Positions 9,398-19,192 are shown, counted from the first letter of the stretch. The stretch is DNA of 64,000 nucleotides from Methylococcaceae bacterium (GCA_021647585.1 JAKIUK010000010.1:13312-77311); one strand, 5' to 3'. Notes: a model not told the origin generated them from the sequence alone. Made by a program: numbers and translations.

Positions 9398-10402
9398 ATG
9401 AAAATTGCGCCTACAGTCCAACGCATAGCCTTAACTCCAGGTGAACCAGCAGGAATTGGTCCAGACTTATGCATTCAACTTTCGCAACAAAAACAGTTAT
9501 GCGAAATTGTAATGATAGCAGACCCTGAGTTAATAATTCAGCGTGCAGCACAACTTAAACTGATCATATCGATTAATTTATTCGATGCTTTAAAAAAACC
9601 TCAAGCAAGTACTCCCGGTTCAATCACTGTTTTACCTGTTTCACTCAAACACAATGCTATTTGCGCTCAATTAAACCCAGGCAACAGCAGCTATGTCATT
9701 GAAACCATTAAACTAGCTACTCAGGGATGCATGGATAATTTATTTGACGCCATGGTTACTGCCCCCGTTCACAAGGCTATTATTAATGATGCGAACATTC
9801 CATTCAGTGGTCACACAGAATTTATAGCCGATATTACTGGCGGCCATCCTGTTATGATGTTGGCAACGCCAGGGCTACGAGTAGCACTGACTACAACCCA
9901 TTTACCACTTTCTGAAGTTAGCAATGCAATTACTGTTGACCGGTTAACTCGCGTTATCACTATCTTGAATAATGACTTACAGCATCGCTTTGGCTTACCT
10001 GAGCCAAAGATTTTAGTTTGCGGACTCAATCCTCACGCAGGTGAAAACGGACACTTAGGACATGAAGAATTGGAAATTATTGCACCTACATTACAGACTT
10101 TAAAGAAACAAGGTATCAATATACAGGGTCCATTACCTGCTGACACCCTCTTTACGCCCAAATATTTAGAGTCAGCAGATGCCGTTCTTGCCATGTATCA
10201 TGATCAGGGACTGCCCGTGCTTAAGCACATGGGTTTTGGACAAGCTGTTAATATTACATTAGGCTTACCTATTATTAGAACATCTGTTGATCATGGTACT
10301 GCACTTGATTTAGCAGGAACAGGTAAAGCTAATATAAGCAGCTTAAAACTTGCAGTACAAACAGCTCTAAAAATGGCTGAATCAAATACCATCATTGAGT
10401 AA
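9398..10402 (+). CDS. pdxA: 4-hydroxythreonine-4-phosphate dehydrogenase
   Basis: 334-residue cytoplasmic enzyme of pyridoxal 5'-phosphate synthesis that oxidises 4-phosphohydroxy-L-threonine with NAD. Recognised by the N-terminal TPGEPAGIGPDL, the metal-binding His segments GHTEFIAD and MYHDQGLPVLKH, the NPHAGENG motif and the C-terminal TSVDHGTALD. Length is as usual. The next gene rsmA starts 6 bp after its stop, the classical pdxA-rsmA pair. Confidence 0.96.
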   Translation: MKIAPTVQRIALTPGEPAGIGPDLCIQLSQQKQLCEIVMIADPELIIQRAAQLKLIISINLFDALKKPQASTPGSITVLPVSLKHNAICAQLNPGNSSYVIETIKLATQGCMDNLFDAMVTAPVHKAIINDANIPFSGHTEFIADITGGHPVMMLATPGLRVALTTTHLPLSEVSNAITVDRLTRVITILNNDLQHRFGLPEPKILVCGLNPHAGENGHLGHEELEIIAPTLQTLKKQGINIQGPLPADTLFTPKYLESADAVLAMYHDQGLPVLKHMGFGQAVNITLGLPIIRTSVDHGTALDLAGTGKANISSLKLAVQTALKMAESNTIIE

Positions 10403-10408
10403 TAACAA

Positions 10409-11188
10409 ATGAAACATAAAGCACGTAAACGCTTCGGCCAAAACTTCCTGCATGATCACAATATTATCTATAACATCTTGTCGAACATTCATGCCCAAAA
10501 AGGCGAACATTGGGTAGAAATAGGCCCTGGACTTGGTGCGATAACTGAACCTTTATTACAACAAAATATAACTTTAGATGTTGTTGAGCTGGATAGAGAT
10601 CTGGTGAAATTTCTGCAAAATAAATTCATCCATAAGAAAAACATTACCATACATAGTGCAGATGCTCTTAACTTTGATTTTTCTGCACTTGCAAAAACCG
10701 GTGAAAAACTTCGTATTATTGGCAACCTGCCTTATAATATTTCCACTCCCTTATTATTTCATTTACTGGATAGTACCTATTGCATAGAAGACATGCATTT
10801 TATGCTACAAAAAGAAGTGGTAGATCGGATTTGCGCAGAACCTGGCAGTAAAAAATATGGCCGCCTAAGCGTGATGATTCAATATTACTGTGAAACTGAA
10901 TGTGTAATTGATGTGCCCCCAGAGAGTTTTAATCCTATACCTAAAGTAATGTCTTCCATAGTAAAACTAATTCCTCATAATATACCTCCAGTTGAAATAC
11001 AGACTATTGAAAAACTAAATAAAGTTGTAACTTCGGCTTTTTCGCAACGTAGAAAAACTATTAGAAACTCTCTTATAAAACTATTTACTGAAGAGCAAAT
11101 AGTCGCTTTAAAAATAGACCCAACTCTCAGAGCAGAATCCATTTCACTTTCTGAGTATGCAAAATTAAGTTTTCTAATACCGGATTAG
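10409..11188 (+). CDS. rsmA: 16S rRNA dimethyladenosine transferase
   Basis: KsgA enzyme of 259 residues that dimethylates two adjacent adenines near the 3' end of 16S rRNA during 30S maturation. The N-terminal RKRFGQNFLHD, the SAM-binding EIGPGLGAITEPL, the catalytic NLPYNIS and the C-terminal FSQRRKTIRNSL are all present. It is co-transcribed with pdxA, with a 6-bp gap. Confidence 0.96.
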   Translation: MKHKARKRFGQNFLHDHNIIYNILSNIHAQKGEHWVEIGPGLGAITEPLLQQNITLDVVELDRDLVKFLQNKFIHKKNITIHSADALNFDFSALAKTGEKLRIIGNLPYNISTPLLFHLLDSTYCIEDMHFMLQKEVVDRICAEPGSKKYGRLSVMIQYYCETECVIDVPPESFNPIPKVMSSIVKLIPHNIPPVEIQTIEKLNKVVTSAFSQRRKTIRNSLIKLFTEEQIVALKIDPTLRAESISLSEYAKLSFLIPD

Positions 11189-11239
11189 GCGCGACAAAAT
11201 GTCACGCGTCAATTTGCCACATTTTCAAATACCCTGCTT

Positions 11240-11346
11240 GACGATAAAATATATACAACTTGAATGCTTTCCCTCCTGAGTGAGGATACTCATTTGGTTA
11301 ACCCTAAAAATTACTCTTAATGCGGCCTAACAGCCGCATTTTTTTT
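11240..11346 (+). ncRNA. Candidate small RNA (weak)
   Basis: A TTGACG box at about 11240 starts a roughly 105-bp non-coding stretch with small hairpins (CCTC/GAGG and GAGT/ACTC near 11272-11292) that ends in a strong terminator. The distance from the rsmA stop is 130 bp, longer than needed for a 3' UTR. It could equally be the rsmA 3' UTR. No family was recognised. Confidence 0.2.
11319..11346 (+). terminator. Terminator downstream of rsmA
   Basis: AATGCGGC / GCCGCATT stem with a CTAACA loop and a run of eight T. Confidence 0.88.
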
Positions 11347-11849
11347 GCCCGTCATTCTAAAAAATTAAGGACTATAAACAAATAACAAATACGTAGGCTG
11401 ATCCGTAGAGTCGCAAGATTAATAACAACTAAACAGATAAATGCTCCTTGAATTTCCGCCATCTTTGGCAATTTGATGCTGCATACAAGGCTAGATTGAT
11501 ACAACTAGCAACATGCTAAAATTACTGTATAACTACAACCTGATAATCAAAACTGGCAGTTACTAAAGCACAAAATTCATCCTGAATAAATCAGCTTTCC
11601 ACTCATTTTTCTACTTATATAAATAGTTGTATGACATTCTTAGCTACTATTTGTCCCTCTAATTTTCTTCAATGCATAACAACTTCCGTTTTTTTAATTT
11701 TTTCTCATCTTTGCTCACACAATTGGGCTAAATTTAGCTATGATGAAGATATTATCCTTGAAAAATAAGTTCGCTCACAGTTTATAGCATATGCTCTTGA
11801 TTCCGTGCCTAACTGATCTTTCCAGGATTAACTTGATGATAAGGATAAA

Positions 11850-12158
11850 ATGATGACTACTATTACTGACCCTGTCATTGGCAGCTGGTATAAAGACGTT
11901 GAAAATGACCTAACCTTTAAGGTTGTTGCTATTGATGAAAGCAATGACGACATTGAAGTACAATATATGGATGGTGACATTGGCGAATACGACAAAGACA
12001 CCTGGTATAGCTCTACATTCGATTTTGTTGAAGCCCCAGAAGACTGGAGTGCGCCTTTTGGTGAAATAGAATCTGATGACCTAGGATACTCTGACCCGGA
12101 TACCCATACAAAACCTGGGCAGGAAGATATGGACATTTCTGATATGCTGGATAAATAG
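11850..12158 (+). CDS. DUF6763-like small acidic protein
   Basis: 102 residues, very acidic, no signal peptide. The N-terminal PVIGSWYKD, the IEVQYMDGDIGEYD segment and the EAPEDWSAPFGE segment match my memory of the DUF6763 family found in gammaproteobacteria. Function is unknown. The start is either of two adjacent ATG codons after AAGGA. It is followed 10 bp later by the ATPase and then metA, so probably one operon. Confidence 0.7.
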   Translation: MMTTITDPVIGSWYKDVENDLTFKVVAIDESNDDIEVQYMDGDIGEYDKDTWYSSTFDFVEAPEDWSAPFGEIESDDLGYSDPDTHTKPGQEDMDISDMLDK

Positions 12159-12168
12159 GACACAATTA

Positions 12169-13032
12169 ATGAAAATGAGCCCTCAGCAATTTCTGGATTG
12201 GGAATCAAAAAGCATTACTTTGCTTGCAATGTCCGGAGCCGGTAAAACGACTCTGGCAAATAAACTCCCTAAAGATAAATGGTTTCATTACTCGGCCGAT
12301 TACCGCATTGGTACTAAATATTTAGGTGAGCCCATTTTGGATAATATTAAACGGCAGGCTATGGACGTGCCGTTTTTAAAGAAACTGTTGTTATCCGACT
12401 CGATATACATACACAACAACATCACCGTGGATAATTTAGCACCTGTTTCCAGTTTTCTTGGGAAACTGGGTAACCCGGAGCAAGGCGGTTTAACCTTAAA
12501 AGAATTCAAGCGCAGACAAGCTTTACACTATCAAGCTGAAGTTGCAGCTTTAAATGACGTACCAGAATTTATTCATAAAGCTGAAGATATCTACGGTTAT
12601 AAACATTTTCTAAATGATGCCGGCGGCAGTGTCTGCGAGTTAAATAGACCGGATGTATTGGAGACACTGTCAAAACACACGCTTATGATATATATAAAAA
12701 TCCCTCCATCATTAGAACAGAGCATCATTACACGGGCAAAAACAGATCCCAAACCTTTATATTACCAAGAAACTTTTTTTGACCCCAAATTAGCCGAATT
12801 TTTAGAAATCAATGGCTACAACGACCCTGACCTAATACCCCCCGATGACTTTGTTAGCTGGATCTTCCCTGAGTTATACAAATCCCGCTTGCCCCGGTAC
12901 CAAGCAATTGCAGATCAATATGGATACACACTGGATGCCAATGATGTTGCCAATGTAACAGATGAAAATGATTTTATTCAGCTTATTGCTGATGCCATTG
13001 CTACACAGAGGGAAACACTAGCATGCCTTTAG
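12169..13032 (+). CDS. P-loop ATPase/kinase-like protein of unknown function
   Basis: 287-residue cytoplasmic protein with a Walker A motif AMSGAGKTT at about 20-28. A nucleoside/shikimate-kinase-like fold is suggested by the early P-loop and the central HFLNDAGGSVCEL segment. No further signature identifies a substrate. It overlaps metA by 10 bp, so the two are translationally coupled. A link to methionine synthesis is only suggested by this arrangement. Confidence 0.65.
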   Translation: MKMSPQQFLDWESKSITLLAMSGAGKTTLANKLPKDKWFHYSADYRIGTKYLGEPILDNIKRQAMDVPFLKKLLLSDSIYIHNNITVDNLAPVSSFLGKLGNPEQGGLTLKEFKRRQALHYQAEVAALNDVPEFIHKAEDIYGYKHFLNDAGGSVCELNRPDVLETLSKHTLMIYIKIPPSLEQSIITRAKTDPKPLYYQETFFDPKLAEFLEINGYNDPDLIPPDDFVSWIFPELYKSRLPRYQAIADQYGYTLDANDVANVTDENDFIQLIADAIATQRETLACL

Positions 13033-14096
13033 TTGCTCACACCAATTTACCCACTTTTCAACGCCTTCTAGAAGAAGGCGAGGATATACTTAATCCAGAC
13101 CGTGCCTGTCACCAGCATATTCGTGAATTACACATAGGCTTACTCAATATAATGCCTGATGCGGCACTTGAAGCAACAGAAAGACAATTTTTCCGTCTTG
13201 TAGGTGCATGTAATCAAATTGCTCAGTTTCATGTACATCCTTTTACCATTGATGGACTGGAAAGGGGGCGCGAAGCAAAAAACCATATAGCTCAGCATTA
13301 TGAATCCTTTGATAAAATAAAACAGGATGGGCTTGATGCATTAATCATCAGTGGAGCCAACGTCACTCACGACCATTTATCCGAAGAAGATTTCTGGCAA
13401 CCATTAACTGAAGTTTTTGATTGGGCCAAACAAAATGTCACTTCAATATTATGTTCATGCCTGGCTACTCATGCATTAATTGAGTACTGCTATGGTATTG
13501 AACGTACTCCGCAACCCCAAAAAAAATGGGGTGTGTTTTCACACAAAGTTCTCGAACGCACCCATCCTTTAGTTGCCGAAATCAATACCCGTTTTGATGT
13601 ACCTCATTCCCGGTTTAATGAAATTTACCAGCATGACATGGAACAAAAAGGACTTATAGTCCTGGCTGCCAGTCAACAGGCTGGCGTTCATCTTGCTGCC
13701 AGTTCTGATGGCATTCGTGTAGTTTTTTTCCAAGGTCACCCAGAATATGATGACCTCAGTTTATTGAAAGAATATAAAAGAGAAATTTTACGTTTCTATA
13801 ATGGCGATAAAAGCAACTATCCCCCTTATCCCGAACATTATTTCAATGATCAAGTACAACATATTTTGACGGCTTATGAACAACATGTAAAAGAGGCCAA
13901 ACAAAACAAGCTTCCAGTCAATGACTTTCCTGAACAGTCCATTCTAATTCATCTGGATAATACCTGGAGAGATACAGCTAAAGCTGTTTTTAACAATTGG
14001 TTAGGTAAAGTCTACCAAATCACAAACCAGGATAGACGTTTGCCTTTTATGGACGGCATAGATCCTACAGATCCATTGGGATTAAACAAATTATAA
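13023..14096 (+). CDS. metA: Homoserine O-succinyltransferase
   Basis: 357-residue enzyme that activates homoserine for methionine synthesis. It is of the MetA glutamine-amidotransferase-like fold: LNIMPDAALEATERQ near the N-terminus, catalytic Cys in SCLATHA, VPHSRF, and the catalytic His/Glu pair in QGHPEYD. Residues cannot tell me securely whether succinyl- or acetyl-CoA is used. The extended C-terminal tail is Lys/Gln-rich. It overlaps the upstream ATPase gene by 10 bp. No SAM riboswitch was seen upstream of the operon. Confidence 0.88.
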   Translation: MPLVAHTNLPTFQRLLEEGEDILNPDRACHQHIRELHIGLLNIMPDAALEATERQFFRLVGACNQIAQFHVHPFTIDGLERGREAKNHIAQHYESFDKIKQDGLDALIISGANVTHDHLSEEDFWQPLTEVFDWAKQNVTSILCSCLATHALIEYCYGIERTPQPQKKWGVFSHKVLERTHPLVAEINTRFDVPHSRFNEIYQHDMEQKGLIVLAASQQAGVHLAASSDGIRVVFFQGHPEYDDLSLLKEYKREILRFYNGDKSNYPPYPEHYFNDQVQHILTAYEQHVKEAKQNKLPVNDFPEQSILIHLDNTWRDTAKAVFNNWLGKVYQITNQDRRLPFMDGIDPTDPLGLNKL

Positions 14097-14147
14097 CTCA
14101 GTGCGGATATTGAAAGAGATACCCATCCATTTTCTCAGGAAAATCCA

Positions 14148-14615
14148 ATGCATAAAGAATTTCTGCAACAAGCAATAGAACTAGCCTGTAGTAATGTAAC
14201 CAATAATAATGGTGGCCCCTATGGTGCCATTATAGTAAAAAATGGGGAAATTATTGCGGCCAGTGGAAATTGCGTAACAGCTAACATTGATCCTACAGCA
14301 CATGCTGAAGTTATGGCTATTCGTAACGCCTGCCAGGCATTAAAAAATTTTAAACTTAGTAACTGTATTCTCTATACCAGCTGTGAACCTTGCCCCATGT
14401 GTCTGGGAGCTATTTATTGGGCCAGGCTTAAAAAAGTTTATTTTGCATGTAATCGCAAAGATGCAGCTAACGCAGGGTTTGATGATAGTTTTATCTACGA
14501 TGAAATTCCTTTGCCACCAGAAAAACGTCATATTGCAATGTTGCATTTAGTAGTGCCTGATGCGGAAAAGCCTTTCACCGCATGGAACACGCAAGAAGGT
14601 ATTACACTCTATTGA
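14148..14615 (+). CDS. guaD: Guanine deaminase (cytidine deaminase-like fold)
   Basis: 155-residue zinc enzyme converting guanine to xanthine, of the small bacterial GuaD type. The zinc motif is HAEVMAI, with catalytic Glu, plus PCPMCLGAIYWA. The C-terminal AANAGFDDSFIYDE segment is characteristic of GuaD and distinguishes it from tRNA deaminase TadA. It is 50 bp downstream of metA and ends convergently with the next gene at a shared hairpin. Confidence 0.85.
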   Translation: MHKEFLQQAIELACSNVTNNNGGPYGAIIVKNGEIIAASGNCVTANIDPTAHAEVMAIRNACQALKNFKLSNCILYTSCEPCPMCLGAIYWARLKKVYFACNRKDAANAGFDDSFIYDEIPLPPEKRHIAMLHLVVPDAEKPFTAWNTQEGITLY

Positions 14616-14622
14616 TATTATC

Positions 14623-14653
14623 CTGAGTAGTGGGAAAGTAGCCCACTACTCAG
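14623..14653. terminator. Bidirectional hairpin between convergent genes
   Basis: Perfect 12-bp stem CTGAGTAGTGGG / CCCACTACTCAG with a 7-base loop, between guaD and the convergent gene at 14662. T-runs are poor on both sides. Confidence 0.65.
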
Positions 14654-14661
14654 ATAAACTC

Positions 14662-15102
14662 TTATTCTTCCGTTGTCGCAGGCACTTCCTCTGCCGCTTT
14701 CTTTATTTTTATTAACCAGCCATCTTTAGCCTTACAAAAACCTTTTTGCGCCTTAACCTTAAGATGTATACGAGCATATTTACCATTTAATACTGCAGGT
14801 AACTTGGCAGTCACTTCATAATAACTTTTTCTATCAATATAATTAACCTTAAGCGGCTGATCTTTAGCTACGATCCTAATGGTCGTTGGATCAGCTGTCC
14901 CAGAGACAGTAAAGCCAATTTCTGATTCTGGCTCAACTTCAGGAACAGGATTCCCTCTCGTCTGCTCAGGGGGAGAAAAACTTCTAAACTTTGGAGGATG
15001 ACAGTCTTCACCTACATCTGTTGCGCTATAAGCAAATACAGAACCGGTAAAAAGAGTGGCTGCTAAAACAAGGGGGAATTTCAAGCTTTTTATTATTTTC
15101 AT
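14662..15102 (-). CDS. Exported protein of unknown function
   Basis: 146 residues. The signal peptide ends in SVFA (residue 24). The mature protein has two Cys (GEDCHPP, KGFCKAKDGW) and a region that looks like a beta-sandwich, with a Pro/Glu-rich linker (NPVPEVEPESE) and a Lys/Glu tail. No family was recognised. GAGGCAG precedes the ATG. It may form a unit with the upstream DUF2066 gene on the same strand, but a 110-bp gap separates them. Confidence 0.6.
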   Translation of the reverse strand: MKIIKSLKFPLVLAATLFTGSVFAYSATDVGEDCHPPKFRSFSPPEQTRGNPVPEVEPESEIGFTVSGTADPTTIRIVAKDQPLKVNYIDRKSYYEVTAKLPAVLNGKYARIHLKVKAQKGFCKAKDGWLIKIKKAAEEVPATTEE

Positions 15103-15211
15103 AGTCTGCCTCAGTTATTTCAAAATCTTTATACATTTTCAGTATGTATTGTACCTTCTTGCAGCAAACTTTAATCACTTTTAGAATGCAATTCAAGAAA
15201 CTTATCAAAAA

Positions 15212-16279
15212 TCATTCAATTAATAATTTATATTTCACTTCCGCTACCTTCTGCCTGGAAAAGTCTTCTCTTCTTAACAATTGTCCATTTGCAAGAGCAT
15301 CATTCAAATCCTCTCGCCTTCCCTGATAAAAAACCCTGTACACATTATATCCATCTTCTACGCTTACCCAGGTTGCCGTCTTAATCATGGATAAAGACTC
15401 AAGATAACCAATAACCTTTGTTAAATCCTTCATTCCATTGATATTGGCAACTTTCAGAATTACAGAAGCTATTTTTTTTATATCAGGCTTTACTGCATAA
15501 TATTTTGATAACCGATCATAGACCCCCTGAATCCCAGTTAAAACAACTTGATTAATGGAACCACATTCGCTTCTCCATTGTTCAATTTTTGCATCAAAAT
15601 AGAATGTCCATTCAACCTTCCAGCAAGCCTCCTCCTTAACCATCTTCCCTGCCAAGGTTGAAACCACATCATAGCGTTGAGAAACCTCCAGCAAATGGGT
15701 AGAATATGCACTTAATACATCATTGACTGAAAGGGACCGCGTTTCCTTCAAGTCTTGAATAGGATACAAAACCGGTATTTTTTTTTGAGCTGAAGCCTTG
15801 TTAATGGCAGCATCAACTTCAGGCATTAAATCTGCATCAAAAAGAAGTTTTTTTCCATCTTGCTCTACGACTAACCATACCAACGTTGCTGGCCTTATTT
15901 CATTCCAGAAACCCAGTTGACTTGGACGAAACACATCGATAAGTAACTTTTCATCAAACAACACCCGCATTAATCGAGCACTCTCCCCTACATTTGCATC
16001 TGTTGCAACCAAAGAATATTGATATTCATCCACATAATAGATAGCATTCATTAATACAGCATTTACCGTATCATCCTGCAAAATATCATTGCCAGCTAAA
16101 ACACGTGTCAAAACAATACTCAAAGCATGCCTGATGGCAGCAACTCTATCATTTTCCAATTCACTTTCAGCAACAACCTCTACCTCATATAACCGTTCAA
16201 CCTCAACTGCATACGATGTTTGACAGACTATCCACAAACAAATCAATAACGCTCTAATAGCTACTTTCATATCCTTCAC
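15212..16279 (-). CDS. DUF2066 domain-containing exported protein
   Basis: 355 residues with a signal peptide (VAIRALLICLWIVCQTSYA). The start of the mature part (VEVVAESELENDRVAAIRHALSIVLTRV, read in two halves) is the DUF2066 hallmark. The family is exported, of unknown function, and typically sits divergently from purM in gammaproteobacteria exactly as here. The GTG at 16279 or the ATG at 16270, nine bases further in, could be the start; AAGGA lies between them. Confidence 0.82.
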   Translation of the reverse strand: MKDMKVAIRALLICLWIVCQTSYAVEVERLYEVEVVAESELENDRVAAIRHALSIVLTRVLAGNDILQDDTVNAVLMNAIYYVDEYQYSLVATDANVGESARLMRVLFDEKLLIDVFRPSQLGFWNEIRPATLVWLVVEQDGKKLLFDADLMPEVDAAINKASAQKKIPVLYPIQDLKETRSLSVNDVLSAYSTHLLEVSQRYDVVSTLAGKMVKEEACWKVEWTFYFDAKIEQWRSECGSINQVVLTGIQGVYDRLSKYYAVKPDIKKIASVILKVANINGMKDLTKVIGYLESLSMIKTATWVSVEDGYNVYRVFYQGRREDLNDALANGQLLRREDFSRQKVAEVKYKLLIE

Positions 16280-16347
16280 ACAAATACCAAGATGTCTTGT
16301 ACAATATCGGTAGATTTACCATTAACTTTAATTAAGAGAACATCACA

Positions 16348-17397
16348 TTGAGCGAACAAAATCAAGAAAGCCTGAATTACAAAAGTGCCGGTGTTGATAT
16401 TGAAGCAGGCAATGACCTCGTTGAACGTATTAAACCCATCGCTGCTAAAACACGTAGACCAGGAGTAATGGCAGGGCTAGGAGGTTTTGGCTCATTATTT
16501 GAATTACCCTTGGACCGCTATCAAAACCCCATACTGGTTTCAGGAACTGATGGAGTAGGTACAAAATTAAAATTGGCTTTGGAACTTGGAATTCATGACA
16601 CTGTAGGCATAGACCTTGTTGCCATGTGCGTTAATGATATTATCGTATTAGCTGCAGAACCGCTATTTTTTCTTGATTATTATGCGACTGGAAAACTTGA
16701 TGTTGATGTTGCAGCTTCAGTTATTGCGGGTATAGGTAAAGGCTGTGAATTAGCTGGAGCCGCCTTGGTCGGTGGTGAAACTGCAGAAATGCCAGGCATG
16801 TATACAAATGGTGATTTTGACCTGGCAGGCTTTTGTGTTGGAATCGTAGAAAAAAATAATATTCTGGATGGCAGCCTAGTTAAAGCAGGGGATAAACTTA
16901 TCGGAATAGCTTCTTCCGGTCCACATTCTAATGGTTATTCCTTAATTCGAAAAATCATTGAAACCAGTAATGTCTCTTTAAACGAAACATTAGATGGAAA
17001 GCCATTAGGCAAAGCATTACTTGAACCCACAAAAATTTATGTTAAATCCCTATTGGAATTATTAACAAAGACTCCTGTTCACGCCTTAGCTCATATCACC
17101 GGTGGAGGATTAACAGAAAACCTACCTAGAGTTTTGCCTGAAAATCTCAATGCCGCAATTAATTTAAGTGCCTGGGAATTACCCGAAATATTTAAATGGT
17201 TGCAAGAACAAGGCAATATTACTCAAGCCGATATGCTAACCACGTTTAACTGTGGTATAGGGATGATAGTCTGTGTTGATCCCAAAGATGAAGCAGAAAC
17301 AATAGAAAGCTTAACTCAACAGGGAGAAACTGTTTTTTCTATAGGTGAAATTGTTAGCTCTTCAGGAAAACCAGAAGTCATTTATAGTAAAAATTAA
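16348..17397 (+). CDS. purM: Phosphoribosylformylglycinamidine cyclo-ligase
   Basis: AIR synthetase of 349 residues, the fifth step of purine synthesis, ATP-dependent ring closure of FGAM. Recognised by the N-terminal YKSAGVDIEAGN, the SGTDGVGTKLK ATP-binding segment, DYYATGKLD and GGETAEMPGMY, and the C-terminal HITGGGLTENLPR. It uses a TTG start after AAGAG. purN, commonly next, is absent here. Confidence 0.96.
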   Translation: MSEQNQESLNYKSAGVDIEAGNDLVERIKPIAAKTRRPGVMAGLGGFGSLFELPLDRYQNPILVSGTDGVGTKLKLALELGIHDTVGIDLVAMCVNDIIVLAAEPLFFLDYYATGKLDVDVAASVIAGIGKGCELAGAALVGGETAEMPGMYTNGDFDLAGFCVGIVEKNNILDGSLVKAGDKLIGIASSGPHSNGYSLIRKIIETSNVSLNETLDGKPLGKALLEPTKIYVKSLLELLTKTPVHALAHITGGGLTENLPRVLPENLNAAINLSAWELPEIFKWLQEQGNITQADMLTTFNCGIGMIVCVDPKDEAETIESLTQQGETVFSIGEIVSSSGKPEVIYSKN

Positions 17398-17472
17398 TCC
17401 CTACACCTGTAAACGGACAAAAGTGATTCAAAGGATAAGTTTCACTTTTCACATTCTGGAACATGCTATTTT

Positions 17473-17512
17473 ATATGCAGGACGCCTACTTTACTAAAAA
17501 AGTCCTGCATAT
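17473..17512. repeat. 11-bp perfect inverted repeat after purM
   Basis: ATATGCAGGAC and GTCCTGCATAT with an 18-base loop. There is no T-run on either side, so terminator function is uncertain. It separates purM from a convergent small gene. Confidence 0.5.
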
Positions 17513-17553
17513 GATAGATAATGTTGCTATCTTCTTGTGTTTAAGTTAAAAAA

Positions 17554-17712
17554 TTAGTTTTCCACTGTTTGTTTAAAACTATCATACACATAATTAATAA
17601 CCGCTATGGTTACAAATATAACGGAAGACACAACAAATGCTCCACTAACAAAACCAAAAATACCTGCTAAAAACAAGCCACTTATAAAAATATCTTTATT
17701 TAATTCAGTCAT
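17554..17712 (-). CDS. Small membrane protein
   Basis: 52 residues from the ATG at 17712, which has GAGAGGG five bases upstream. A longer in-frame start 19 codons earlier lacks a site. Two hydrophobic segments (about 8-20 and 24-42) suggest a hairpin in the inner membrane. No family was recognised. Confidence 0.5.
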   Translation of the reverse strand: MTELNKDIFISGLFLAGIFGFVSGAFVVSSVIFVTIAVINYVYDSFKQTVEN

Positions 17713-17912
17713 ATACCCTCTCAATATTTTATTAACATTCGACAAAACTATAATAAAAATATTTTTCAAAAAAAATGAAATGAATCACAAACTCATTTTT
17801 TCCAGGTAAAAAGTGACTGTTATTTTAAATAACTGTGGACTATGCACGATTTTTTTAACTTACTGTATGCTCAGAACAGTCAGTTCTTGCTATAGCCAAC
17901 CGATCATAAACA

Positions 17913-18698
17913 TTATGAAAAAAACGGTAAACGTTGACTATCAGTACATAATCTCTTCTTCGCTGTAACCAATGCATTGACCTCTAAACGACTGGAAAGC
18001 ATAACATCAACAAAACCAACAGACTTTAGTTGCTGTAATGCTACAGATTCTCTCATCACATGGTTTTCAGACTCATCATTAAATAAATGAATAATCCAGT
18101 GCTCCAAAACATCCAGCTTATTAAGCTTAGTTAATACTTTAAAGTAACCAGCCACTTCTTTTTGTATCAGCTGGGTATGCAGAGCAATATCATCCAAGCC
18201 ATAGCGATCACCGTTAATAAACATCCCGTCTTTCTTTAAAACACGATAAATTTCTTGGTGTACTTTTTCTCTATAACAATGCTCAAAATTATGTAAAGTA
18301 TAAGCAGAGGCAACCAAATCAACACTATTTGATTTGACCATTTTAAGAGCTGTTAACGCGTCATCTGCAGAAAAACTTAAACGTCCTTCTTTCACCCAGT
18401 CACTTAAATTTATTTGTGCTTGAGATTGCATGGTCGGTTCATTATCAACACTTACAACTGATAGGTCTTTATTTGCTAACAATATAGCGAGTGTTGTGAT
18501 ACCCGTTCCCCCACCTAATTCTATCACCTTAAGGGGATCAATATTAACAGAGGCAAATTGTTCAACAGCATTGCCCACTAGCCGGCTCATTTCGGTTGCC
18601 AAGGGACAAATAAGCTTTAACATATCATATTCTCGACCTATCACACCCGAAAACATTTCACTAAATGCGACTTTACTGTTCTGACTATTTTTGTTCAT
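17913..18698 (-). CDS. Class I SAM-dependent methyltransferase
   Basis: 261 residues. Motif I is VIELGGGTGITTLA, followed by the acidic SVVSVDNEP and the SADDALTAL segment expected of Rossmann-fold methyltransferases. A central YTLHNFEH motif resembles that of small-molecule methylases. The substrate is unknown. It lies 38 bp after the VOC-family gene on the same strand, so they may be co-expressed. Confidence 0.78.
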   Translation of the reverse strand: MNKNSQNSKVAFSEMFSGVIGREYDMLKLICPLATEMSRLVGNAVEQFASVNIDPLKVIELGGGTGITTLAILLANKDLSVVSVDNEPTMQSQAQINLSDWVKEGRLSFSADDALTALKMVKSNSVDLVASAYTLHNFEHCYREKVHQEIYRVLKKDGMFINGDRYGLDDIALHTQLIQKEVAGYFKVLTKLNKLDVLEHWIIHLFNDESENHVMRESVALQQLKSVGFVDVMLSSRLEVNALVTAKKRLCTDSQRLPFFS

Positions 18699-18736
18699 TA
18701 AATTACTATTTATGAAATTAACATGAGAGCATCTGG

Positions 18737-19192
18737 TTAAAACGACTCCTGACGAAATTGAACCACATTACCCTCAGGGTCGAAACCATCGCAGGCTATA
18801 AAATTTGCAGCCCCCCATTCGCTTTCTTTCGGGTTAACCTTCCCTCCTAATTCATTTGCTTTAACTCTGGCCTCAGCAATAGAAATGACAGGTAAATATA
18901 ACTTTACTGGTGTGTTTTCTCTAACTTTTGGTGGAACTGATATTTCAATATTTTTGGATACATCAATAGGGATAGCATGTATAACTAAAGAGAAATACTC
19001 AGACTCAAGTATCACCTTATCTCGGTCTTTTATTTTTATTACCATTGAAAAAATTTGCTCATAAAACCGAGTTAATTTGCTTACGTCTTTAGCGAAAATT
19101 ACGGCACCGGGGTTAACTTTATCTATAGGATTCTTTTCCTCTAACAAATTAACAAGTTCTTTGCTCACTTCACTTTTTTTGATTTCTCTCAT
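18737..19192 (-). CDS. VOC (glyoxalase/dioxygenase fold) family protein
   Basis: 151 residues. The segment GAVIFAKDVSKLTRFYEQIF starts a beta-alpha-beta-beta-beta module, and the ending FDPEGNVVQFRQ is the classic VOC terminus with the metal-ligand-like Glu position replaced by Gln. An N-terminal extension of about 27 residues is charged. Function cannot be assigned. GAGG precedes the ATG. Confidence 0.75.
   Translation of the reverse strand: MREIKKSEVSKELVNLLEEKNPIDKVNPGAVIFAKDVSKLTRFYEQIFSMVIKIKDRDKVILESEYFSLVIHAIPIDVSKNIEISVPPKVRENTPVKLYLPVISIAEARVKANELGGKVNPKESEWGAANFIACDGFDPEGNVVQFRQESF

Larger units (their letters stand above)
11189..11849. other. 660-bp intergenic region after rsmA
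   Basis: No ORF of substance. It holds the terminator at 11319-11346 and the possible small transcript just upstream of it (listed separately). The remainder (11350-11830) is AT-rich with no repeat or motif I can support, apart from the promoter region expected for the DUF6763 operon. Confidence 0.5.
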
